Of a stretch of DNA of 9,524 nucleotides, positions 1 to 6,475 are shown one piece after another. The notes under the pieces are model-generated. The model made no database searches, had not been told where the DNA came from, and was given only the letters and a program-made list of their open reading frames with translations. This DNA comes from Rhodothermota bacterium (lineage in GTDB: Bacteria; Hydrogenedentota; Hydrogenedentia; Hydrogenedentales; GCA-2746185), in NCBI GenBank assembly GCA_009885415.1, contig VFKU01000779.1, forward strand, positions 1 to 9,524, given 5' to 3'. Positions within the stretch are counted from its first letter, which is position 1, and the number at the start of each line of letters is the position of its first letter. Both the position numbers and the translations under genes were made by a program.

Positions 1-539
1 ACCAGCGGGGCCATCGTCATCAGACCCTCGACCGCGAGATGCGGCAAGCGACGCACCGCCTCAAGCGCAGCGGGGACCGCCGCCGGACTAAACCCGCCCT
101 TCGCGGCCTCGCCGGAAACGTTCACTTCAAGCAGGACCGGCATCGTCTTGCCCAGCGCGGCGCAGCGCGCTTCAAGCGCCTCCGCCAACTCAAGCCGATC
201 CACCGAATCCACCCGGCCAAACATCGCCGCGACTTCGCGTGCTTTGCGGCGCTGCACGTGACCGATCATGTGCCAACAAACAGATTCGCCGAGCGCATCG
301 ATCTTGGCCTGCGCGTTCTCGACCCGGTTCTCGCCCAGGTGCGTGTAGCCCAGGTCCCGCAGGATCCGACATTCTTCGATCCCCACCGTCTTGGTCACCG
401 GGACCAGCCGCACGTCCTTGGGCGAGCGCCCCGCGCGCGCGGCCGCCGCGGCGATGCGCGCCTCGATACGCGCAAGGTTCGCGCGGATCGTGGCGGTGAG
501 TCGGGCCGTGTCGGGAGTGTCCTGCATCAGGCTGACCAT
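1..539 (-). CDS. yggS: YggS/PLPBP-family pyridoxal phosphate homeostasis protein, N-terminal 179 residues (3' end off window)
   Basis: This is the start of a protein of the YggS/PROSC (PLPBP) family. These are small cytoplasmic proteins that bind pyridoxal 5'-phosphate on a lysine and help balance vitamin B6 and amino-acid pools; no enzymatic reaction is firmly established. About 179 residues are visible, and family members are usually about 220-240 aa, so roughly the last quarter is missing. Visible hallmarks, in order, are VPVTKT with the presumed PLP lysine (residue ~50), LGENRVENAQAK, WHMIGHVQRRK, VDSVDRLELA, LLEVNVSGEAAKGGF and VEGLMTMAPL. Each matches a conserved family block. The ATG at 537-539 is the first good start; no convincing ribosome binding site precedes it, and the frame stays open for some distance upstream. 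The second Met (525-527) is an alternative start. The gene diverges from the cyclotransferase-like gene across a 166-nt gap. Family assignment is secure; the precise start is less so. Confidence 0.93.
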   Translation of the reverse strand, partial: MVSLMQDTPDTARLTATIRANLARIEARIAAAAARAGRSPKDVRLVPVTKTVGIEECRILRDLGYTHLGENRVENAQAKIDALGESVCWHMIGHVQRRKAREVAAMFGRVDSVDRLELAEALEARCAALGKTMPVLLEVNVSGEAAKGGFSPAAVPAALEAVRRLPHLAVEGLMTMAPL

Positions 540-657
540 CGTGTAATTTCGGCGCTGTCCTTGATGATTTCGGAATTGAAACGGCAGGGCCACCGCCCGC
601 GCCCACCTTCGCCGCCAATGACAAAAAAGCCGCTCGCCAACCGCCGCCCCTCCGCGA

Positions 658-686
658 TTGGCGCGCTCCCCGGGCCGTGATAGGAT
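658..686 (+). promoter_or_regulatory. Candidate sigma-70-type promoter for the rightward operon
   Basis: TTGGCG at 658-663 (4 of 6 matches to the -35 consensus TTGACA) is followed by exactly 17 nt and then TAGGAT at 681-686 (4 of 6 matches to TATAAT). Transcription would begin near 692-694, giving a very short leader of about 13 nt before the ATG at 706. The spacing is ideal and the position is sensible, but two 4/6 hexamers occur by chance fairly often, so this remains a candidate. Confidence 0.35.
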
Positions 687-694
687 ACACGCTT

Positions 695-700
695 GGGGAG
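695..700 (+). promoter_or_regulatory. Ribosome binding site deciding the cyclotransferase-like start
   Basis: GGGGAG lies 5 nt before the ATG at 706. It is why the start is placed at 706 rather than at the in-frame TTG at 658, which coincides with the proposed -35 hexamer and would put 16 residues ahead of the signal peptide. Confidence 0.6.
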
Positions 701-705
701 TTGCG

Positions 706-1674
706 ATGCGAGATAGCGCCTCTACATGCCGCCCGCGGCGAAGGCTGCCGATGGCGGCGCTGCTCCTGATCCTTCTGGCGTCCTGCGCGCCCGCCGCGCC
801 TCCGGCCACTCCCTTCCGCGGCGAACGGGCCTACGCCGATCTCCGACGCATCCTCGCCTTCGGTCCCCGCGAACCGGGCTCGCCCGCGAGCGCTTCGGCA
901 CGCGCATACATCCGCCGCGAAGTCGAAGCGGCCGGCCTCACGCTGCAAGAGTTGCCCTTCGTCGCGCAGACCCCGCCGGAACTCCAGCGCGGCCCGGTCA
1001 GCATGATCAACCTCGTCGCCGAAGTAAAGGGAACACAACCAGGAATCATTCTCCTCTCCAACCACTACGACACGAAGTATTTTCCCGACTTCAAGTTCCT
1101 CGGCGCGAACGACGGCGGCTCGACGACCGCTTGGATGATCGAAATGGCCCGCGCGCTCGGCCCCACGCGAGAGGGCCGCACGGTCTGGCTCTGTTGGTTC
1201 GACGGCGAGGAGGCTTATGGCGAGTGGTCCGAGTTCGACAGCCTCTACGGCAGCCGCCAGATGGTCGCGTGGCTCAAAGAGACTGGAAAATTCACGGAGA
1301 TCCACACGGCGATCAACGTCGACATGATCGGCGACTGCAAACTCGACGTGATCAAGGATTCGGAGGCGCCCGCCTGGCTGCTCGGCGCCGTGACGGGCGC
1401 GGCCACGGACCTTCGCTCCAAAATGTTCTCGCCGCTCGAACAAACCATTGAAGACGATCATCTGCCCTTCCGCCGCGCCGGCATTCCCGCGCTCAATCTC
1501 ATCGATTTCCGCTACGGCGGTGGCCAAATCGAGCACAACACGAACTGGCACACCTCGCGTGACACGATCGATCTGGTCTGCGCGGAAAGTTTGCAGGCCG
1601 TCGGCGAGGTCCTCCTCAAGGCCCTACCCCGCATTGACGCCGCGCTCGATCGCGGAGACCCCGGCCGTGAATGA
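706..1674 (+). CDS. Glutaminyl-peptide cyclotransferase-like M28-family lipoprotein
   Basis: A 322-residue zinc enzyme of the M28 fold. The N-terminus is a lipoprotein signal: basic RPRRR, a hydrophobic stretch, then a lipobox ending LLASC with Cys27 as the lipidation site. It should therefore sit in the envelope, facing the periplasm or beyond. The catalytic landmarks resemble animal glutaminyl cyclase more than classical aminopeptidases: SNHYDTKYF (His120), LGAND (Asp136), FDGEEAYGEW (Glu168/Glu169), FDSLYGSR, VDMIGD (Asp206), EDDHLPFRRAGIPAL (Asp250/251) and NWHTSRDTID with the Trp281-His282 pair. By family analogy Asp136, Glu169 and His282 would bind zinc and Glu168 would act as the general acid/base. 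Glutaminyl cyclases convert N-terminal Gln to pyroglutamate; an M28 aminopeptidase is the main alternative, and sequence alone does not settle it. It opens the rightward operon, and its last 8 nt overlap the proposed GTG start of the kinase gene. Confidence 0.85.
   Translation: MRDSASTCRPRRRLPMAALLLILLASCAPAAPPATPFRGERAYADLRRILAFGPREPGSPASASARAYIRREVEAAGLTLQELPFVAQTPPELQRGPVSMINLVAEVKGTQPGIILLSNHYDTKYFPDFKFLGANDGGSTTAWMIEMARALGPTREGRTVWLCWFDGEEAYGEWSEFDSLYGSRQMVAWLKETGKFTEIHTAINVDMIGDCKLDVIKDSEAPAWLLGAVTGAATDLRSKMFSPLEQTIEDDHLPFRRAGIPALNLIDFRYGGGQIEHNTNWHTSRDTIDLVCAESLQAVGEVLLKALPRIDAALDRGDPGRE
1654..1669 (+). promoter_or_regulatory. Ribosome binding site and GTG start of the kinase gene
   Basis: GGAG at 1654-1657 lies 9 nt before the GTG at 1667-1669. 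The GTG overlaps the upstream stop (GTGAATGA), a layout typical of translational coupling. The nearby ATG at 1671 is out of frame, and the next in-frame ATG (about 1718) would remove part of the leading helix. Confidence 0.5.
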
Positions 1675-2924
1675 AACGTCGGCCCCGGCCGGACTGGGCG
1701 AAGCCACCCCGGACGAAATGCGCCGCTTGCTCGATGCGCTCTATCGTGTGGAAGGGTTGCTGAGCGGCGTATCCAATCTCGATTTGCTTTTGCAGACGAT
1801 TATCGACGAGAGCCAGCGGCTCGCCGACGCCGAGGCCTCCTCCATTCTTCTCTTCGACGACGCCGCGGGCGAGTTGTACTTTCACGTCGCAACCAGCGAA
1901 GCCGGCGATCCCGAAGCGCTCAAGAAATCCGTGCGCCTCAAGCTAGGCGAGGGCATCGCCGGGACCGCCGCCGCCGCGCGCGTCTCCATCAACATGCCCG
2001 ACGCCGCGATCGATCCCCGCGTCCACCGCGCGGCCGACGCGCTGACCCATTTCAAGACGCGCTCCGTGCTCGCTACGCCCATGCTCGACGGGGATCGTCT
2101 GGTGGGCGTGGTCGAAGTCCTCAACAAACGCGGCTCCGGCGGCTTCACCGATCTCGACCAACGCGTCCTTGAAATGTTTAGCGCGCTCGCCGCCGTCGCG
2201 ATCACGCGCGCCCGGCTCATCGAGGAAAATCTGCGCGCCGCCCAACTCGCCGCCGTCGGCCAAGCCGTCGCCGGCATCTCGCACCACACCAAAAACATCC
2301 TCACCGCGCTCGACGCCAGCGTCGAACTCGTTGACGCTGGCCTTACGAATAAAAACGAGAAGCTCGTGAGCGAAGGCTGGCCCATCCTCAAGCGCAGCGT
2401 CGGCCGCCTCTCGCACGTCGTCGAGGACATGCTGGCCTTCTCCAAGCCGCGCCAGCCGAGACTCGGATCCTGCGATGTGGCCGCGCTCGTGCGCGAAACG
2501 CTCGAAGCTTTCCACGCCCTCCTGACCAAGCGCGACATCGAAGTCGCTGTGGACACCAGCGGCCTGCGCGGCCCCGCCCAGATGGACGCCCGCGGCCTGC
2601 ACCAGGCCCTGCTCAATCTTCTCACCAACGCCGCCGACGCCGCGCCCGCCGCGGGCGGCCGGATTCGCGTCGAAGCCCGCCACGATTCGTCCGGGAACTT
2701 GGAACTATCGGTCTGCGATAATGGACCCGGCGTGCCCGAGGCCGAGCGCTCCAAAATTTTCCATCCCTTACTACTCGACGAAGGGATCCAAAGGCACGGG
2801 GCTCGGTCTCGCCGTGACGGTGAAAACCATGCACGAGCACGGTGGAACGGTCAGCGTCGAAGACGGCCCCCTCGGTGGCGCGTGTTTTGTGTTGCGTGTC
2901 CCGGCGCGGCGACAGGAGACCTGA
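1667..2924 (+). CDS. GAF-domain sensor histidine kinase, frame interrupted near 2768
   Basis: A soluble histidine kinase with no membrane segment or signal peptide, so it presumably senses a cytoplasmic signal. The order is a short helix, a GAF domain (about residues 36-180, with KLGEGIAG and SVLATPML as typical blocks), a dimerisation/phosphoacceptor helix with GISHHTKNILTAL (His206 is the likely acceptor) and the HATPase domain: N-box LLNLLTNAADA (Asn321), G1 box DNGPGVP, then KIFHP. After Pro367 (codon 2765-2767) the frame breaks. The conserved continuation YYSTKGSKGTGLGLAV, containing the ATP lid and G2 box, is in the +1 frame from 2769 and ends at the TGA at 2922-2924. With one T at 2768/2769 skipped, the protein is 418 aa and ends 5 nt before the next gene. 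Without this, translation runs in frame to 3241 with no ATP-binding end. A sequencing error, a real mutation or programmed +1 shifting are all possible. No response regulator is visible nearby. Confidence 0.85.
2914..2919 (+). promoter_or_regulatory. Ribosome binding site of the small membrane protein
   Basis: AGGAGA ends 10 nt before the ATG at 2930. It overlaps the end of the corrected kinase frame. Its presence supports the idea that the downstream product is a separate protein and not the tail of a kinase fusion. Confidence 0.55.
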
Positions 2925-2929
2925 GCGCG

Positions 2930-3241
2930 ATGGCGAAGAAGGCGGCGAAACAAAAAGCAGCACCCGCGAAAACCTCCGGGCCGCGCGAATTCGTCGGCTG
3001 GGGATTCTGGCTCCTTTGTTTCGCGGTACTTAGCGGCCCCTGTTGGTTCGCGGCCTATCGTATGACGATCGAGAGCGAGAGAAATGGAATAGCACCGTGG
3101 ATCACCGCATTCGCCCTGTCGGCCCTGGGCGCGGGCCTACTGTCGTTCACTGTGAATTACGCGCTTCGTGCGCGCGCCGCAGCCGCCTCCACCAAACAGA
3201 AACACGCCGCGCGAAAAAAATCCAAGCGAGAACACTCATGA
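2930..3241 (+). CDS. Small two-helix membrane protein with Lys/Ala-rich ends, function unknown
   Basis: A 103-residue protein I do not recognise. It begins with a Lys/Ala-rich, histone-tail-like stretch (MAKKAAKQKAAPAKT), followed by two hydrophobic segments at about residues 21-44 and 56-78, a short polar loop (MTIESERNG), and a basic C-terminal tail rich in Lys, Arg and Ala. By the positive-inside rule both charged tails probably face the cytoplasm, with the loop outside. It starts 5 nt after the corrected kinase stop, and its TGA overlaps the next ATG by four bases (ATGA), so it is co-transcribed and probably translationally coupled. It lies in the same reading frame as the uncorrected kinase. 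A role beside the kinase or the TPR/zinc-ribbon protein can only be guessed from position. Confidence 0.75.
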   Translation: MAKKAAKQKAAPAKTSGPREFVGWGFWLLCFAVLSGPCWFAAYRMTIESERNGIAPWITAFALSALGAGLLSFTVNYALRARAAAASTKQKHAARKKSKREHS

Positions 3242-4746
3242 CGGACGTTTGGGAACTCGCGGCCTACGTCGAAGCACACCCGACGAACCATGAACAGCGC
3301 TGGCGTCTGGCAAAAAAACTATATACCTCGTTTGAATACCGCCTCGCCCTCGAGCACCTGCTCCTCCTGAAAAACGAGACCGAGCCGCGCGAAAATATCA
3401 TGCGCTATTTGGCCGCCACCTACTACCGTCTCGGCCGCCACGAAGAAGCCGTGAAGGCCCTCGAAGAAGCCCTGGCCGTCTGGCCCAAAGACGTCGGTCT
3501 GCGCGAACAGCTCGCGCGCTCGCAGGCCGAAGCCGGCAATCACGTGGCCGCACTCAAGTCCTGGCGCGAGGTGCACAAGCTCGCACCGGATCATCCCTTC
3601 GCCGAGCAGGCGATCGCGCGCCTAAAAACCATCGTCGATCGCGAAGCCGCCGAAAAATACGGCCTGACGCCGCCCCTGACCGTGGCGGCGCCGGGCATGG
3701 CGGCGGGCGATCAGGCCTCCCCGCCTGCGGCCGAGACGGCGTGTCCCAAATGCGGCGAAAAAAACAGCGCCGACTTCAAGAAATGCTGGCGATGCAGCGC
3801 ACCACTTATGCAAGGTCCGGATTTTCTCGATGATGTGATCAAAAAAGCCGAGCGGACCGAACCCGCCCAGGTGCCCTGGCCGATCATGGCCGGCCTCGTG
3901 CTTGCGGGACTCTTCGCCGTCGGCGTCTATTTCACGCTGCGCGGAATGGCCCGCGTAAGCGAGGCCCAAACGGGCAACGGGCCCCCGGCCGATGTGTTTG
4001 AAGCCCTCGACCAGACACTCCTCTGGACGCGTGTGCTGCTCGGCGCGGTGTTACTCGTAGCGTGGCCCTTCGTCTGGAGGTTCGCGGCCTACGTGGCGAA
4101 CACCGGGAACCGCATCTACGACGAGACGATCTATCAGGCCGGCGCGTTTCTCGCGCTAAGCACCTTCGCCCTCCTCTGGCTGCCGTGGAAGTGGATCATC
4201 GCAGCGGCGATCGCCCCCGCACTCCTCTCCGCCCTCATCGCCTTCGCCGCGCTAAAATTACCCCCGCGCCTCGCGGCCAAACTCTGGCTCACCCAACTGG
4301 GCATCGCCGCCGCCCTCGTACTCGCGGTCGTCGCCGCACGAAACGGACCCGGCCTCCTGCTTGAGGCGCCGAAGATCGCGGACTTCGCCCGCGAGAACCG
4401 CGCGCACCAGCCCTTCGACGCCACCGTGCGCGCACCCGGCGCGCTCCGCGTCCAGTGGCACAGCACTGGATCGACGTGGCTGGATCAACGAATCAACCGC
4501 GCCCGGCTCACCCTTCAGGCCCCACCTACTGGCCCCCGGGTCTATCTGGAGGCGACCGAAAACGGAAAGCGACTGTCCTACGAGCAAATCGCCCGAGACG
4601 AACACACAAGCAATCTCGATGCCCTACGCACCGCGGTCGACTATACGTTTTCCATCACCGGCGGCGGGCCCGCCGAGGCCGACGTGACGCTGACGATCGA
4701 TAGCCTCCTCCCCTTCACCGCGGAATCGGCCCCGGCAAAACCGTAG
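3238..4746 (+). CDS. TPR/zinc-ribbon multi-pass membrane protein, function unknown
   Basis: A 502-residue protein of modular build. Residues about 5-135 form TPR-like helical repeats (for example YLAATYYRLGRHEEAVKALEEAL). A zinc-ribbon knuckle follows, with Cys169, Cys172, Cys183 and Cys186 (C-x2-C-x10-C-x2-C). About five hydrophobic helices come next, near 214-233, 262-284, 302-318, 319-340 and 348-367. The C-terminal region of about 130 residues looks beta-rich and soluble (WHSTGSTWLDQR, VYLEATENGKRLSY, ADVTLTIDSLLPF), and I cannot assign it to a family. TPRs usually hold protein partners, and such zinc ribbons are common at the cytoplasmic face of bacterial membrane proteins, so the N-terminal part is presumably cytoplasmic. 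The start is the ATG in the ATGA overlap with the preceding gene; upstream in-frame codons fall inside that gene. It closes the rightward operon and overlaps the converging ligase-like gene by 32 nt. Confidence 0.8.
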   Translation: MTDVWELAAYVEAHPTNHEQRWRLAKKLYTSFEYRLALEHLLLLKNETEPRENIMRYLAATYYRLGRHEEAVKALEEALAVWPKDVGLREQLARSQAEAGNHVAALKSWREVHKLAPDHPFAEQAIARLKTIVDREAAEKYGLTPPLTVAAPGMAAGDQASPPAAETACPKCGEKNSADFKKCWRCSAPLMQGPDFLDDVIKKAERTEPAQVPWPIMAGLVLAGLFAVGVYFTLRGMARVSEAQTGNGPPADVFEALDQTLLWTRVLLGAVLLVAWPFVWRFAAYVANTGNRIYDETIYQAGAFLALSTFALLWLPWKWIIAAAIAPALLSALIAFAALKLPPRLAAKLWLTQLGIAAALVLAVVAARNGPGLLLEAPKIADFARENRAHQPFDATVRAPGALRVQWHSTGSTWLDQRINRARLTLQAPPTGPRVYLEATENGKRLSYEQIARDEHTSNLDALRTAVDYTFSITGGGPAEADVTLTIDSLLPFTAESAPAKP

Positions 4747-6475
4747 AACGAAGCGCCGCAAAGTCCTCCGGCGAAAGCCAGCGCCGCGCCTCGGCAAGTA
4801 TTCTTTCGTGCTCCTCGGATTCGCTAGTTCGTAACAGGCCCGCGTACGCGGGCGCATGGTCGGGCCAGCGGAGCAGGCATTCGCGGTAAAAATCCGCGGC
4901 TTCCCGTGTCGGCCTGCGCCGATCGGCCAGATACCCCCGCAGGTAATAGAGGTCGCCGGTATCGAGACCGAGGCTGGCGCGCTCCGCCATAGAAAGCGCC
5001 GTTTCCTCGTTCCCGACGTTCGCATAAAGGACAGCCAGTTCGTATGCGGCGGCGTAACTCGGCCCAAGATACGCCGCGCGGAAGTACGCCTTCTCAGCGG
5101 CGCCGTCCCGAGCGTTGAGCATTGCCTGAGCGCGAGCATGCAAAGCGCTCGGCTGAAGCACGGATTCGGCAAAACCCACGACCAACGCTCCTAGGGCGAA
5201 GTGGTAAACCCGGCGTTCGATTGGCCCAATCGGCCGCCTCGCCAACGTCGGCCCGCCAGGCGTCACAAGTGAACCAGCCAACAAAAGAATCGATAGAATA
5301 TGCGGGGCCGAGTGCAACGTCGTGTTGACAAGCGAGAAGGCAATTCCGGTGGCCAGCGCTGGCCATGCCGGCGAAGAACGCCGCGGAATCAGAACAAAAA
5401 ATACGCAAAGGAGAGCAACACCAATCAATCCCGTCTCCGCCGCGATCTCCATTAAATCCGAGTGCGCGTGCTGGGTGTGAATGTGATTAAAAACATGTAC
5501 GCCCGGCCCGCGTTGGTGAAGAATTTCACCGAGCGCACGAGGACTGTGGTAGGCAAAGTTTCCGCCGCCGACGCCTGCGATAGGATGTTGGCCAATCAAG
5601 TGTATCGTGCCATCCCAGATCCAGAGTCGAATCCGAAACCCGACGTCGGACGGCGCAAAGGTACCGGCTATTCTCTCCCACGTCGAATTTGGCGCTACGA
5701 ACAAGGATACGACGAAGACGACAAACAGGACCAAAGCCGCTCCCACGGGTTTTCGGGGTGACCGCCGCGACGACCACGCAGCAAAGGCCCCGCCAATGAA
5801 CGCCGCCAGCCACGCGGAGCGACTTCCAGACAAGAACAACGCGGGCCCAACCGTCACGAAAATCCCCCCAACAAAAAGGGAGCCGATCCGCCCCGCGAAC
5901 CAAAGCGCGACCCCCAGAACTAGCCCCAGCGCGAGGTAGCCGCCCAACAAGTCCTGATTGCCGAAAACGGAGTACATTCGCTGCTGGTATTCAGGAAAGA
6001 CTGGAAACAGCGCAGACAGGAAGCCTGCATATTGTGCGAGACCGAGAATCGCCACGGGAACCGCCGATAGCGCGATAGACACTTGGAGTAACTGGGCGGA
6101 GGCGGCGCTCAACGCGAGCAGGGCGACAAGCAGTATCAATCCGTAGCCGCTTCCCACACCTTCCCCGGATCCCTCAAAAGTGAATCCTTTCTTCGCTTCG
6201 GCAACGGCGGCCGCCCAGACCAGGAGAGCTAGCAGCGGGGTGAATAGAATCACGCGATCGCGCCGCCATACTTCCTCAAACGGGACGAGCAACGCCAGCA
6301 GCAAGGCCCCCACCGCCAGCCCCGCAAGCTTGGCGTCCCCGAAAGACATAAAATGAAAACTGTAGAGCGACGGGGTGATCAGAATCGTGGCGAGCGCGAC
6401 GGCCTGGGCCAGGCGTGCGCGGCGATCGGGAACTGCGGCGGCCTCAGTGTGCGGCGCCGGGGACGGCGACGGCAT
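4715..6475 (-). CDS. O-antigen ligase-like (Wzy_C/WaaL superfamily) membrane protein with TPR tail
   Basis: A 586-residue polytopic inner-membrane protein with roughly 10-12 hydrophobic segments over residues 25-440 and a soluble TPR-like tail (about 445-565). Superfamily features are FGNQDLLGGYLALG (171-184), LSGSRSAW with Arg219, FRIRLWIWDG before GQHPIAGVGGGNF, then a periplasmic loop containing the QHAHSDLMEIAAETGLIG block (His338), which is the Wzy_C signature. Family members transfer or polymerise lipid-linked glycans at the periplasmic face (O-antigen ligase, Wzy polymerase, or protein O-glycosyltransferases of the PglL type). TPR tails are common among such proteins annotated as O-antigen ligase family. 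The substrate cannot be read from sequence. The ATG at 6475 is preferred, with a purine-rich GAGAAGG just upstream; a longer frame reaches 6544 but adds an Arg-rich stretch inside the upstream gene. Even so it overlaps that gene's end by 32 nt, implying coupling. It is the last gene of the leftward operon. Confidence 0.85.
   Translation of the reverse strand: MPSPSPAPHTEAAAVPDRRARLAQAVALATILITPSLYSFHFMSFGDAKLAGLAVGALLLALLVPFEEVWRRDRVILFTPLLALLVWAAAVAEAKKGFTFEGSGEGVGSGYGLILLVALLALSAASAQLLQVSIALSAVPVAILGLAQYAGFLSALFPVFPEYQQRMYSVFGNQDLLGGYLALGLVLGVALWFAGRIGSLFVGGIFVTVGPALFLSGSRSAWLAAFIGGAFAAWSSRRSPRKPVGAALVLFVVFVVSLFVAPNSTWERIAGTFAPSDVGFRIRLWIWDGTIHLIGQHPIAGVGGGNFAYHSPRALGEILHQRGPGVHVFNHIHTQHAHSDLMEIAAETGLIGVALLCVFFVLIPRRSSPAWPALATGIAFSLVNTTLHSAPHILSILLLAGSLVTPGGPTLARRPIGPIERRVYHFALGALVVGFAESVLQPSALHARAQAMLNARDGAAEKAYFRAAYLGPSYAAAYELAVLYANVGNEETALSMAERASLGLDTGDLYYLRGYLADRRRPTREAADFYRECLLRWPDHAPAYAGLLRTSESEEHERILAEARRWLSPEDFAALRSTVLPGPIPR

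Larger units (their letters stand above)
540..705. other. Divergent intergenic region (166 nt)
   Basis: This is the only gap of note in the window, between the leftward yggS-like gene and the rightward four-gene cluster. It must hold the start signals for both directions. A sigma-70-like promoter candidate for the rightward genes is listed separately. I found no convincing promoter for the leftward gene and no clear Shine-Dalgarno just upstream of its ATG. A run of six A at 623-628 would read as a T-run on the minus strand, but no stem-forming inverted repeat adjoins it, so I do not call a terminator. Confidence 0.7.

Noticed and set aside
623..628. Run of six A in the divergent gap, considered as a minus-strand intrinsic terminator
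   Set aside because: The flanking sequence on that strand is G-rich with no complementary arm, so no stem forms, and no minus-strand gene ends there.
658..705. TTG at 658 as the start of the cyclotransferase-like gene
   Set aside because: The ATG at 706 has GGGGAG at 5 nt spacing and gives a standard-length lipoprotein signal peptide. The TTG falls on the proposed -35 hexamer.
190..1551. A 453-codon open frame on the minus strand across the yggS start, the intergenic gap and the cyclotransferase-like gene
   Set aside because: It is a GC-rich shadow with low-complexity Arg/Gly/Ala content. Both overlapped genes have clear family motifs in other frames.
1882..2754. Long minus-strand frames (290 and 246 codons) opposite the kinase gene
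   Set aside because: They lie antisense to GAF and kinase motifs and have Ser/Arg- or Gly/Val-rich composition typical of shadow frames in GC-rich DNA.
4662..4675. Perfect 14-nt palindrome CGGCGGGCCCGCCG near the convergent gene ends, considered as a terminator or protein site
   Set aside because: It has no loop and no T-run on either side, and lies inside coding sequence for a Gly-Gly-Gly-Pro stretch, where such a GC palindrome is expected by chance.
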